From Flavobacterium sp. (GTDB taxonomy: Bacteria; Bacteroidota; Bacteroidia; Flavobacteriales; Flavobacteriaceae): DNA of 64,000 nt. Positions 19,837 through 28,522 of this stretch are shown here, in pieces (position 1 is the stretch's first letter; every line of letters starts with the position of its first letter). The notes beneath the pieces are model-generated. The model was not told the DNA's origin. It did no database searches and worked only from the letters and a program-made list of their open reading frames with translations. The DNA is taken from the NCBI GenBank assembly GCA_016714905.1, contig JADKBW010000004.1, positions 1-64,000 of the forward strand, given 5' to 3'. The position numbers were made by a program, and so were the translations under genes.

Positions 19837-20987
19837 ATGAAAACGGCATTAATTACAGGAATAACAGGTCAAGATGGTGCATATTTAGCAGAGCTATTAC
19901 TTGAAAAAGGATATATGGTTCATGGGATAAAAAGAAGATCGTCGATGTTTAATACGGCACGTATCGATCATTTATATCAAGATCCACATGCCAAGGAAAT
20001 TAGATTGAAATTGCATTATGGTGATATGACCGATTCGATGAACTTAACGCGAATTATTCAAGAAGTGCAACCAGATGAAATTTATAACCTAGCGGCGATG
20101 TCACACGTAAAAGTGAGTTTTGATACGCCAGAATATACTGCAAATGCCGATGGAATTGGAACGTTGCGACTTTTGGAAGCGGTTCGTCTGTTGGGGCTTC
20201 AGAATAAGACAAAGATTTATCAAGCATCAACTTCAGAATTATACGGTTTGGTTCAAGCGGTACCTCAGTCAGAAACGACGCCGTTTTATCCACGCTCGCC
20301 TTATGCAGTTGCTAAAATTTATGCGTATTGGATTACCGTAAACTACAGAGAAGCCTATAATATGTTTGCTTGTAACGGAATTCTTTTTAATCACGAATCG
20401 CCTTTGCGTGGAGAAACTTTCGTTACTCGAAAAATCACACGTGCAGTTGCCAAGATTGCTTTGGGACTTCAAAGTGATTTATTCATGGGTAACCTAGATG
20501 CACAAAGAGATTGGGGTCATGCCAAAGATTATGTAGAAGCCATGTGGAGAATCTTGCAGCAAGACGTAGCCGAAGATTATGTGATTGCAACAGGCGTAAC
20601 GACTCGTGTTCGTGATTTTATAAAAATGGCATTTCAAGAAGTCGGTTTCAAAATTAGATTTGAAGGAGAAGGTGTCGATGAAAAAGGAATTTTGGAGTCT
20701 GTCGATCAAGATGTATATCAAAAAGCTTTGGGGCACACTACCGCCGAATTTAATATTCCGGCCATTGGTTCTGTTTTGGTGAAAGTTGATCCAGCCTATT
20801 TCAGACCCACTGAAGTAGATTTGTTGATTGGTGATCCAACTAAATCTAAAACAAAATTAGGATGGCAACTCCAAAATACGACTTGAAAATGTTGGTGGAA
20901 GAAATGGTCGCGATGGACGTTTCTTTGTTTTTAAAAGACATTCATTTGGTAAACGGTGGACATAAAATCTTGAAACAAGCGGAGTAA
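19837..20987 (+). CDS. gmd: GDP-mannose 4,6-dehydratase, frameshift near C-terminus
   Basis: Makes GDP-4-keto-6-deoxy-D-mannose from GDP-mannose. Motifs: ITGITGQDGAYLAELLLEKG (NADP site), AAMSHVKVSFDTPEYTA, the Ser/Thr block QASTSELYG, SPYAVAKIYAYW (Tyr-x3-Lys), NHESPLRGETFVTRKITRA and GNLDAQRDWGHAKDYVEAMW. A long insert near residues 278-322 resembles Bacteroidota Gmd proteins. The main frame stops at 20886 after KTKLGW; a one-base shift near 20870 gives the usual ending DLKMLVEEMVAMDVSLFLKD to TAA at 20987. It should therefore be active if the shift is a sequence error. Confidence 0.9.
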
Positions 20988-20997
20988 TTTTTTTAGG

Positions 20998-21099
20998 AGC
21001 TCATCCCGCTATCCGCTATATCTTTTTTGCTACGTAACCTGCGGTCAAGATTCAAATTTTTTTTAAGCAAAAAAGGATACCGCTGCTATCGGGGCTAGG
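20998..21099. repeat. Intergenic inverted-repeat element (REP-like), copy 1
   Basis: Sits between gmd and the next gene. Its two ends, AGCTCATCCCGCTATCCGCT and GATACCGCTGCTATCGGGGC, are also present with few changes at 63861-63935. The inner arms ATCTTTTTTGC (21020-21030) and GCAAAAAAGGAT (21067-21078) are complementary apart from one bulge, so the element can fold into a hairpin with a variable loop. No coding capacity is seen. Confidence 0.7.
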
Positions 21100-21108
21100 A
21101 ACCACCCC

Positions 21109-21137
21109 GCCCTACGGGCACCCCTCCAAAGGAGGGG
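21109..21137. terminator. Two tandem GC-rich hairpins
   Basis: GCCC-TAC-GGGC (21109-21119) is followed by CCCCTCC-AAA-GGAGGGG (21121-21137), a perfect 7-bp stem with a three-base loop. No T-run follows on the plus strand, so whether this terminates transcription or is part of the mobile repeat next to it is open. Confidence 0.4.
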
Positions 21138-21178
21138 AAACACAGACAACATAAAAAATTATTCAACCAAAAAGAGGC

Positions 21179-22335
21179 ATGGAAAAAATAAAAATAGAAA
21201 GATCGTGGTCGTCAATCAAGCGACCAATTATCTCACTATTGGTTTTTGTAACGCCTTTTCAGAGCGATTTGAAACCGTGAGTTTGATTACGGGAAGTGTT
21301 CATGTGCAAGGCGAAGAATTGAATGATAACATTGAAATTACAAAAATCAATACTTGGGTAGAACGTCCAGCAAGCAAAAAATTCTTGTCTTATATCTTGG
21401 CTTGTTTTCGCATTTATTGGCTATTGTTGACTAAGTATCGAGGATATGAAGTCTTTTTTGTTTCGATTCCACCCATGGGTTATTTATTAAATCTAATCCT
21501 TCCACATCGTTTCAGCATGGTCATTTGGGATGTTTATCCGGATATTTTCAAAATAACAGGCATGAAAGAAACGCATCCGCTTTACCGAATCTGGGCCGCG
21601 TTGAACAGAAAATCTTTCAAAAAAGCATTTCGACTTTTTACGATTAGCGATAAGATGGCTGACCTAGTGGGCGCTTACGTTTCTCAATCTAAAATTATCA
21701 TTCAACCCATTTGGTCTATTTTTCAGCAGAACGAACGCGTTTCGAAAGAGCAAAATAAGTTTATTAAACAACATCAATTAGAAGGAAAATTCATCGTTCA
21801 GTATTCTGGAAACATCGGATTGACACACAAAGTTGAGGTTGTTGTACAGTTGGCGGAACTCTTGAAAGACAACGAAACCATTCTTTTTCAAATCATCGGT
21901 CGTGGTCCACGAGTTCCAGCACTTCAAAGAATGGTCGAAGAAAAGCAGCTTCCCAATTGCACATTTCTTCCTTTTCAAACCGACGAAATGTTTCCTTTTT
22001 CTCTATCTGCCACCGATTTGGGGATTGTGATTTTAGATGAATTGACGTCAAAAGGAAGTGTTCCTAGTAAATCCTACAATTTGATGAGCTACGGAATTCC
22101 ATCTTTATATATTGCTGGAGAAGATTCAGAATTACATTCTTATGCCAATAAATATGGTTATGCGAAATGTTATACGGAACGTGAACTAGAAAAAGCCAAG
22201 AACTTTATAGTTGCCTTGAGTACTGATAAACTGAAATGGCAAGAAATGTCTGAGAATGCGCTTCAAACTTCTACCTTATTCCGTCGTGATAATGCCGACA
22301 AATTTGTGGATATGTATCTAAAAAATTACCAATGA
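21179..22335 (+). CDS. Glycosyltransferase (WbuB-like GT4), frameshift at N-terminus
   Basis: The main frame opens with GTG at 21205, but the sequence upstream reads MEKNKNRKIVVVNQATNY from ATG 21179 if one A is added to the A-run at 21183-21188, so the true start is probably 21179. The body (IPPMGYLLNLILPHRFSMVI, WDVYPDIFKITGM, FTISDKMADL, VQYSGNIGLTHKVEVVVQLA, IIGRGPRVPAL, SKSYNLMSYGIPSLYIAGED) is that of WbuB-like GT4 proteins. It ends with ATGA overlapping the next gene and so starts the tight operon running to 26731. Confidence 0.8.
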
Positions 22336-23471
22336 TTTCTCGAATCAAAGATAGTCTCATCAATAATTTAAAGAATAGTATCGGTTGGAAAACCCATCGA
22401 AAGATTGTTGTTTTTTCGGTTGATGACTATGGGAATGTTCGTCTTCACTCCAAAGAGGCGAGAACTAAATTGGATGAAGCAGGGCTGAAAATCTATTCAC
22501 GATTTGACCTTTTCGATACTTTAGAAACCAAACAAGATCTAGAACAATTGTTCGCGGTTTTAAATTCAGTAAAAGATAAAAATGGCCGAAGCGCTGTATT
22601 TACGCCTTTTGCACTTCCTTGCAACATCGATTTTGAAAAAATGGATGCGGATGATTATAATCATTTTTACTATGAAAATCTACCACAGACCTATCGTAAG
22701 TTGGCCAAAGAACAACCGGAAGCCTATGATGGTGCATGGGAATTATGGCAGGAAGGAATATCGAAAGGTTTTTTAAAGCCACAATTTCACGGAAGAGAGC
22801 ATTTGAATTTATTTGTTTTTAATGATAAGTTAAAAAAGAGAGATCCACAATTGCTCACCGCGCTGAAAAACAAATCCTACACTAGTATTTCAGACGAAGA
22901 TTATCCAACGATGTCAAGTACCGCTGCTTTTGATTTTTATGATGTCAGCGACAATGAGCAATTAAAACCAATCATCAAAGAAGGATTGGACTTGTTTGAA
23001 GAAGTTTATGGCTATCGAAGCAATTACTTCACGCCACCGGTATATCAAATTCATCATTCTCTTTTTCCAACTTTAAAGGAAAATGGAATCACATACATCG
23101 ATTTAGGATTGGTCAGAAAAGAACATCAGGGACAAAATAACTATAAGACATCCTTCAATTACATTGGAAAAAAGGCGGACGAGAATCTTATAATTGTAGT
23201 GAGAAATATTGTTTTCGAACCTACGGAAGATCGCGGCATGGATTGGGTTCATTTTACAATGAAACAAATTGAACGGGCTTTTCGATGGAACAAGCCAGCA
23301 ATAATAAGCTCTCATCGCGTTAATTTCTGCGGACATATTGATCCCGAAAACCGAGAAAAAGGCCTACGAACTTTGCAGCAATTGCTTCAGGAGATTGTCA
23401 AAAAATGGCCAGATGTTGAGTTTATGGCGGCAGATGAAATGGCTGATTGCCTCAAAAAAAATAGAAAATGA
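22332..23471 (+). CDS. Polysaccharide deacetylase-like protein (intact paralog)
   Basis: 379 residues. N-terminal KIVVFSVDDYGNVRLHSKEA carries the acidic motif; FLKPQFHGREHLN holds the His-x3-His pair; FTPPVYQIHHSLFPTLKENG and SSHRVNFCGHIDPENREKGL complete the family pattern shared with the broken gene at 5572 and the fragment at 9162. No signal peptide is seen, so it may act in the cytoplasm on lipid-linked or nucleotide sugars. It overlaps both neighbours by four bases. The name rests on resemblance to NodB-like metal-site order, not on a search. Confidence 0.65.
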   Translation: MISRIKDSLINNLKNSIGWKTHRKIVVFSVDDYGNVRLHSKEARTKLDEAGLKIYSRFDLFDTLETKQDLEQLFAVLNSVKDKNGRSAVFTPFALPCNIDFEKMDADDYNHFYYENLPQTYRKLAKEQPEAYDGAWELWQEGISKGFLKPQFHGREHLNLFVFNDKLKKRDPQLLTALKNKSYTSISDEDYPTMSSTAAFDFYDVSDNEQLKPIIKEGLDLFEEVYGYRSNYFTPPVYQIHHSLFPTLKENGITYIDLGLVRKEHQGQNNYKTSFNYIGKKADENLIIVVRNIVFEPTEDRGMDWVHFTMKQIERAFRWNKPAIISSHRVNFCGHIDPENREKGLRTLQQLLQEIVKKWPDVEFMAADEMADCLKKNRK

Positions 23472-24487
23472 TAAAGAGATTCCTCTATTTAGGTTACTAC
23501 ATCAAGCAAATGGATTGGGAAAAGTTTTGGCTTTTTCTGAATTATACCGCTGAGCAAACAATGCGAAGTAAACTCAGTATTTTGTATGATGTTCTTACTT
23601 GTGTCTTTGTCTACAATATTTCTATTTTAGAGTACTTTCAGTTCCGATTTTTTGAAAAGAATAAAGCGGAGCGGGAACTTTGGGCTGGTACCGGATATAT
23701 GTTTGAATACCAGCTCACGATGAATCCTAAGAATCAAAGAGACATTCTAGACGACAAGACTAAATTTTACAAAAGCTATGGTGATTATTTTGTTCATACG
23801 GTAGCCGATATTGCCGACTTGAAAAAATATCCTGAGCAAACGCAAAAGCTGTTAAGTAATCCTTCTGGAAAACTTGTTTTCAAAGTCGCGGATGGTAAAT
23901 GCGGTGTTGCCGTAGAAATTAGAAAAGCGAGTGATTTTACGCCAGAATCGATGATTGAATTTATGGAAAAAAACCAGTTCGATTTGGTCGAGGAATTTAT
24001 CATTCAGCACCCAAAACTTTCGGAACTGTCGCCGTCTGCGGTCAATACCGTGCGAATTTTTACCCAATTGAATGCTAACAATGAAGTTGAAATCTTAGGT
24101 TGCCGTCAGCGGATTTCGGTCAATTCGTCCGTTGATAATATGGCCGCAGGAAATCTTGCTGCACCAATAGATGAAATGACAGGAATTGTAAATGGTCCTG
24201 CGGTTTACAGCGATATTACAAAACCTGAAGAGGTGAATCATCCGATTACCAAGGTTCCCATTGTTGGATTTCAAGTTCCATTTTGGGATGAAACTATGGC
24301 AATGGTCAAGCAGGCCGCATTGTTGCATCCACAAAACAGATCGATCGGCTGGGATATTGTCATCACAGAAAAAGGTCCTGGATTTATCGAAGGCAATCAT
24401 GATTGGTGCAAATTATTGTGGCAATTACCTGCTAAAGAAGGAATGAAATCAGTTTTAGACGCTTATAAAAAAAGCTATGTATCGTAA
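23468..24487 (+). CDS. Sugar-transfer-associated ATP-grasp protein
   Basis: 339 residues. N-terminal region rich in aromatic residues (MIKRFLYLGYYIKQMDWEKF), then ATP-grasp features: KLVFKVADGKCGVAVEIRKA, FDLVEEFIIQHPKLSELSP, SAVNTVRIFTQLN and GWDIVITEKGPGFIEGNHDW. The SAVNTVRI and IEGNxDW blocks are characteristic of the ATP-grasp family found next to sugar transferases (Pfam ATPgrasp_ST, TupA-related). The product formed is unknown. Its 3' end overlaps the phosphoglycosyltransferase gene by 11 bases, in line with that association. Confidence 0.75.
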   Translation: MIKRFLYLGYYIKQMDWEKFWLFLNYTAEQTMRSKLSILYDVLTCVFVYNISILEYFQFRFFEKNKAERELWAGTGYMFEYQLTMNPKNQRDILDDKTKFYKSYGDYFVHTVADIADLKKYPEQTQKLLSNPSGKLVFKVADGKCGVAVEIRKASDFTPESMIEFMEKNQFDLVEEFIIQHPKLSELSPSAVNTVRIFTQLNANNEVEILGCRQRISVNSSVDNMAAGNLAAPIDEMTGIVNGPAVYSDITKPEEVNHPITKVPIVGFQVPFWDETMAMVKQAALLHPQNRSIGWDIVITEKGPGFIEGNHDWCKLLWQLPAKEGMKSVLDAYKKSYVS

Positions 24488-25073
24488 TTTTTTTAAAGTA
24501 CTTATCGATTTTACTGCTGCATTTGTTATTGTTTTAGTGGTATTAATTCCAATGTTATTCATTGCGATGCTGGTGCTGCTAGAATCAAGTGGGCCTTTAT
24601 TTTTTAGACAAGAACGTGTCGGGAAGGATTTGAAGTTGTTCAGCGTATATAAGTTTAGAACGATGACTCACGAGAAAAGAACCGTGGGCGATAAGCCAAT
24701 AATCGGAAAAGCAGATGGTGTGACCAAAGTGGGTTATTATTTACGGCGTTATAAAATTGATGAATTGCCACAACTTTTGAATGTACTTTTGGGTGATATG
24801 AGTTTGGTTGGACCGCGACCTAGTGTTCCAGAACAATTAGCGAATATGTCTGAAGAGGAGAAACGCCGTTATTCCGTTCGACCAGGATTGACAGGTCTGG
24901 CACAGATTAATGGCAATATTCATTTAAGCTGGAAAGAACGCTTTGTATACGATTTAGAGTATGTAAATAAGGTCACTTTTTGGAATGACATAAAAATCAT
25001 TTTCAAGACGATATTTATTGTCATTTTAGGAGAAAAAAAGTTCATTAACAAACCCATGTTGAATGAAAAATAA
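24477..25073 (+). CDS. Undecaprenyl-phosphate sugar-1-phosphate transferase (PglC-like)
   Basis: 198 residues, the small monotopic phosphoglycosyltransferase form. N-terminal membrane segment (FVIVLVVLIPMLFIAMLVLL), then GPLFFRQERVGKDLKLFSVY, KFRTMT, the catalytic Asp-Glu in YKIDELPQLLNVLLGDMSLV, GPRP and RPGLTGLAQINGN. It starts synthesis of a repeat unit by moving a sugar phosphate from a UDP-sugar to the lipid carrier. It is the first of three such enzymes in the window. Overlaps with both neighbours show translational coupling. Confidence 0.9.
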   Translation: MYRNFFKVLIDFTAAFVIVLVVLIPMLFIAMLVLLESSGPLFFRQERVGKDLKLFSVYKFRTMTHEKRTVGDKPIIGKADGVTKVGYYLRRYKIDELPQLLNVLLGDMSLVGPRPSVPEQLANMSEEEKRRYSVRPGLTGLAQINGNIHLSWKERFVYDLEYVNKVTFWNDIKIIFKTIFIVILGEKKFINKPMLNEK

Positions 25074-26061
25074 TATTGTAGAGAATCCGAAAGTTATTCT
25101 GATAGGCAGTGTTAACAGCAGCAGAAAAACACTGGAGAAATTAATAGAACACCAATTGAATGTTGTCGCTGTTCTTGGGTTGCATCCAGACGCTGCTACA
25201 AATGTTTCGGGCTATTTTGATTTGAAAGAATTAAGCGAAAGCAATCATATTCCATTTCAATATTTTACCAAAGTCAATGACCAAGAGATTATTGATTTTG
25301 TGCAATCGAAAAGTCCAGATTTGGTTTTTGTGGTGGGCTTGTCGCAAATGATTCGAGAGGAATTATTGGCCATTCCTCAATATGGACTCATTGGTTACCA
25401 TCCCACGCGTTTGCCTGAAGGAAGAGGACGCGGCGCTATTGCTTGGATTATCTTAGGAAAAGTACAAGGAGCTGCTTCGTTTTTCAAAATGGATGAAGGA
25501 ATGGACTCAGGATCAATTTGGTCGCAAGTGAACTATGATGTCGGAGAAAATGATGACGCGACTACTGTAGTGCAACAAATTTTGGGAGCGATTGACAAAG
25601 CGCTCGACGCCGTGTTGCCCGATCTTAAAAAAGGAATCTTTATTACAACACCACAAGACGAATCAAAAGCAACGTATTTAGGCAAGCGAAATCCAGAAGA
25701 CGGTCTGATCGATTGGAAGCAATCCGCAGCAAGTATTCATCAATTGATTCGAGCCACAACGACGCCACTTCCGGGCGCTTATTCTTATATCGGGACTAAG
25801 AAGATTGTCATATTACAGGCTTCGATTTCGGAAATCACTAATCATTTGGGAGTCGTAGGAAGAGTTGTTATTGCAGATAGTCATTTGGGTATCCATGTCC
25901 AAACGGGTGATGGTTTACTTAAAATAGAGAAAGTAGCAGGAATAGAAATCGACACTTTAAAAGTAGGAAACACACTCGGATTAAGTTTCGAGAAAGAATA
26001 TTTTAATTTATTAAGCAGAATAGAAACGATTGAAAATCAAGTTAAAGATGGGAGAAAATAA
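25063..26061 (+). CDS. Formyltransferase-family protein (sugar N-formyltransferase candidate)
   Basis: 332 residues, related to methionyl-tRNA formyltransferase. The N-terminus has VILIGSVNSSRKTLEKLIEH; the folate-domain core is QYGLIGYHPTRLPEGRGRG then FFKMDEGMDSGSIW, with His and the Asp of the M-D-E-G-M-D-S-G block; the C-terminal domain reads YLGKRNPEDGLIDWKQSA. The position normally held by Asn in the N-x-H motif is Gly here (G-Y-H). Placed between a PglC-type enzyme and a PIG-L deacetylase, it could formylate an amino sugar made by the aminotransferase at 28523. A true tRNA role is unlikely in this setting. Confidence 0.7.
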   Translation: MKNNIVENPKVILIGSVNSSRKTLEKLIEHQLNVVAVLGLHPDAATNVSGYFDLKELSESNHIPFQYFTKVNDQEIIDFVQSKSPDLVFVVGLSQMIREELLAIPQYGLIGYHPTRLPEGRGRGAIAWIILGKVQGAASFFKMDEGMDSGSIWSQVNYDVGENDDATTVVQQILGAIDKALDAVLPDLKKGIFITTPQDESKATYLGKRNPEDGLIDWKQSAASIHQLIRATTTPLPGAYSYIGTKKIVILQASISEITNHLGVVGRVVIADSHLGIHVQTGDGLLKIEKVAGIEIDTLKVGNTLGLSFEKEYFNLLSRIETIENQVKDGRK

Positions 26062-26731
26062 AAATATATTAATTGTTGCGCCACATTGTGATGATGAAAT
26101 CTTGGGTTGCGGCGGTACTATTTCTAAATATGTTTCGAACGGACATGCGGTTTATGTTGCCATAGTCACTAATGGACATATCGGTGCACCTGAATTGTTT
26201 TCGAAAGAAGGAACCGAAAAAGTACGTTCGGAAGCCTTGGCTGCGCATAAGATTTTGGGAGTAAAAGACACTTTCTTTTTAGATTTTCCTGCACCGAGAC
26301 TCGACACCATTCCTTCTTATCAATTATCGAATGTGATTGCTAAAATCATTAATGAAAAGAAGATTGAAGTGCTTTATTTGCCGCACCGAGGCGATATTCA
26401 TAAAGACCATCGAATTACGTATGAAGCGGCTTTAGTAGCGGCGCGTCCGATTAATAATTGCCCAGTTAAGAAGATCCTTTCTTACGAAACCTTGTCAGAA
26501 ACCGAATGGGCGCCGCCTTTTGGTGACGATGCCTTTATTCCTACTATTTTTGAAAATATCGAAGGGCATCTCGAAAAAAAATTAGAAGCATTTAAGTGTT
26601 TTTCGACCCAAATCAAAGAATTTCCGCACCCACGTTCGCTTAAAAACATCGAGATATTATCCAATTTTCGCGGCGCAACAGTAGGGAAAATTAATGTGGA
26701 GAGCTTTATGCTGATTCGAGAGATTATCTAA
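26048..26731 (+). CDS. PIG-L/LmbE-family N-deacetylase
   Basis: Begins with ATG at 26048 (MGENKNILIVAPHCDDEILG), overlapping the formyltransferase end by 14 bases; an upstream TTG at 26030 is less likely. The zinc motif A-P-H-C-D-D-E near residues 11-17 and the later HRGDIHKDHR complete the LmbE metal site. Family members deacetylate N-acetylglucosamine moieties. In this operon it may free an amino group for the formyltransferase or another acyltransferase. Length of 227 residues is usual. Confidence 0.85.
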   Translation: MGENKNILIVAPHCDDEILGCGGTISKYVSNGHAVYVAIVTNGHIGAPELFSKEGTEKVRSEALAAHKILGVKDTFFLDFPAPRLDTIPSYQLSNVIAKIINEKKIEVLYLPHRGDIHKDHRITYEAALVAARPINNCPVKKILSYETLSETEWAPPFGDDAFIPTIFENIEGHLEKKLEAFKCFSTQIKEFPHPRSLKNIEILSNFRGATVGKINVESFMLIREII

Positions 26732-26764
26732 TAAGACTAAGTGCTTTACCTATAAAAAACAATT

Positions 26765-27832
26765 ATGAAAATTTTGATTACAGGAGTTGGTGGGCCAACG
26801 CCAAGAAGTTTTGCCATTTCACTGAAGAAGTACTCTTTTTATAAAAGATTTGAGCTGATTGGAACAGATATTAATCCACTTTCGATTGGATTGTACCAGA
26901 ATGAATTGTTCAATAAAACTTATGTTGTTCCTGGGGCAACCAGTCCAAATTACTGGAGTGCTATCGAAACAATTATCAAAGAAAACAACATTGATATTGC
27001 CATTATCCTTCCTGAACTTGAAGTCATGGAATGGAGCAAAAGAAAAGAAACACAATCCTTGCCATGCAAAGCGTTAATCCCGGATTGGTCGATGGCAGAT
27101 TTGCTTGTTGATAAATCTAAAATGACCGAAATTCTGAAAGATTTAGATATTGTGCCGCCCTCTGTTACTTTCAATAGAGATCATCAAAATCTAAAAGAAG
27201 TTTTTGATGTTTTGAAAGGTAATTTCTGGGTGAGAAGTACCAGCGGAACCAGCGGATTAGGATCACTAAAAGTAGAAGATGAAGATTCTTTGAAGAATTG
27301 GATTCAAATCAATCCAAATGTACAGCAGTTTATTGCCAGTAAATTTTTGCCTGGAAGAAATTTAGCGTGTAAAATGCTTTATTTTAATGGGAAGTTACTG
27401 CGAACAGCTACTGCAGAGCGGGTCAATTATATTATGGCCAAAGTTGCGCCGTCTGGAATTACCGGAAATACTTCTTTTGGGCGATTGTTGAATGAGCCTC
27501 ATTTGGTTGACGAATCCAAACGGGCGATGGACTTTCTTTTCAAGCACACTGGCGCAAAGCAGCATGGCTTTTTTACGGTTGATTTTAAAGAAGATGAAAA
27601 TGGAAAACCTTATATCACTGAGATAAACGTCAGACACGTAGCCTTTACCCAGTGTTTTGCTGCTGCTGGAGCAAATTTTGCGTCGGACACGGTGCGACTT
27701 TTGAGCGAAGATTCTGACTTCGACTTCGACTATAAAATGTATGAGTTTGAAAAAGACTTGATTTTCCTTAGAGATGTTGACTCATTACCTATTTTGATGA
27801 AGGAAAAAGAGTTGTTGCAGAAACTACTCTAA
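26765..27832 (+). CDS. ATP-grasp protein (carbamoyl-phosphate-synthase-like)
   Basis: 355 residues. N-terminal pre-ATP-grasp fold MKILITGVGGPTPRSFAISL and ELIGTDINPLS, then VDKSKMTEIL, FWVRSTSGTSGLGSLKV (nucleotide loop), QFIASKFLPGRNLACKMLYF and YITEINVRH with the metal-binding Glu/Asn. Similar proteins join a carboxylate to an amine. It is the third ATP-grasp gene in the locus and the last gene of the group before a 77-base gap. Substrate not identifiable. Confidence 0.75.
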   Translation: MKILITGVGGPTPRSFAISLKKYSFYKRFELIGTDINPLSIGLYQNELFNKTYVVPGATSPNYWSAIETIIKENNIDIAIILPELEVMEWSKRKETQSLPCKALIPDWSMADLLVDKSKMTEILKDLDIVPPSVTFNRDHQNLKEVFDVLKGNFWVRSTSGTSGLGSLKVEDEDSLKNWIQINPNVQQFIASKFLPGRNLACKMLYFNGKLLRTATAERVNYIMAKVAPSGITGNTSFGRLLNEPHLVDESKRAMDFLFKHTGAKQHGFFTVDFKEDENGKPYITEINVRHVAFTQCFAAAGANFASDTVRLLSEDSDFDFDYKMYEFEKDLIFLRDVDSLPILMKEKELLQKLL

Positions 27833-27909
27833 TTCAAGCATTCATTATAATAACAACGGAAACATAAGATCTTGTTTATGTATCCGAACGATAATAAAAA
27901 AACTATTTA

Positions 27910-28458
27910 GTGAAGCGTCTTTTTGATATCATTTTTTCAATTGTTTCACTGCTGCTTTTGAGTTGGCTGATTTTGATTTGTTTTATTGTTGCTTCCATTG
28001 AAACCCAATCGAACGGTTTCTTTGTACAGACTAGAGTTGGACAGTGGGGCAAGTTGTTTAAGATTTTTAAAATCAAAACAATCCATCCAAAAACAAATAG
28101 AACGACCTTTTTTGGTCAATACTTTAGACAGTACAAGTTAGATGAAATCCCCCAGTTTTTTAATGTATTGCTCGGAGATATGTCGATTGTCGGACCACGA
28201 CCCGATGTTGAAGGTTATTACGATTTATTGCAAGGAGAAGATCGAAAAGTCCTTGCGTTAAAACCGGGAATTACCAGCGAGGCATCAATCAAGTATCGGA
28301 ATGAAGATATGGTATTAAGTCAGCATGAAAATCCACTTGAATACAACGACAAAATCATCTTTCCCGATAAAGTAAAAATGAATTTGGCCTATTTGCACCA
28401 TCATACTTTTGCTGGTGATTTGAAGATTATATTTCGCACCCTATTTGGTGCTTCATAA
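27910..28458 (+). CDS. Second PglC-like sugar-1-phosphate transferase
   Basis: 182 residues from a GTG start. One N-terminal membrane segment (IVSLLLLSWLILICFIV), FFVQTRVGQWGKLFKIFKIK where most family members have K-F/L-R-T-M, the catalytic KLDEIPQFFNVLLGDMSIVG with Asp-Glu, GPRPD, and LALKPGITSEASIKYRNED. It would start a different repeat unit or use a different sugar from the enzyme at 24477. The aminotransferase and dehydratase that follow point to a 4-amino-4,6-dideoxy-HexNAc derivative, as in Pgl pathways. Confidence 0.85.
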   Translation: MKRLFDIIFSIVSLLLLSWLILICFIVASIETQSNGFFVQTRVGQWGKLFKIFKIKTIHPKTNRTTFFGQYFRQYKLDEIPQFFNVLLGDMSIVGPRPDVEGYYDLLQGEDRKVLALKPGITSEASIKYRNEDMVLSQHENPLEYNDKIIFPDKVKMNLAYLHHHTFAGDLKIIFRTLFGAS

Positions 28459-28491
28459 AACATAAACATAGGATAGTAATGTGGGTTATTC

Positions 28492-28499
28492 TATCTTTG
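28492..28499 (+). promoter_or_regulatory. Bacteroidota -7 element TATCTTTG
   Basis: Matches TAnnTTTG, 24 bases before the aminotransferase start. No clear -33 TTG is found at the usual distance. Confidence 0.45.
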
Positions 28500-28522
28500 C
28501 AACCCAAAAATGAATAAATAAA

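Noticed and set aside
26030..26047. TTG start for the PIG-L gene
   Set aside because: The metal motif begins shortly after ATG 26048 and the extension adds only a short basic stretch.
27860..27885. Short inverted repeat CATAA/TTATG in the gap before the second phosphoglycosyltransferase
   Set aside because: Only five base pairs and no T-run, so not supported as a terminator.
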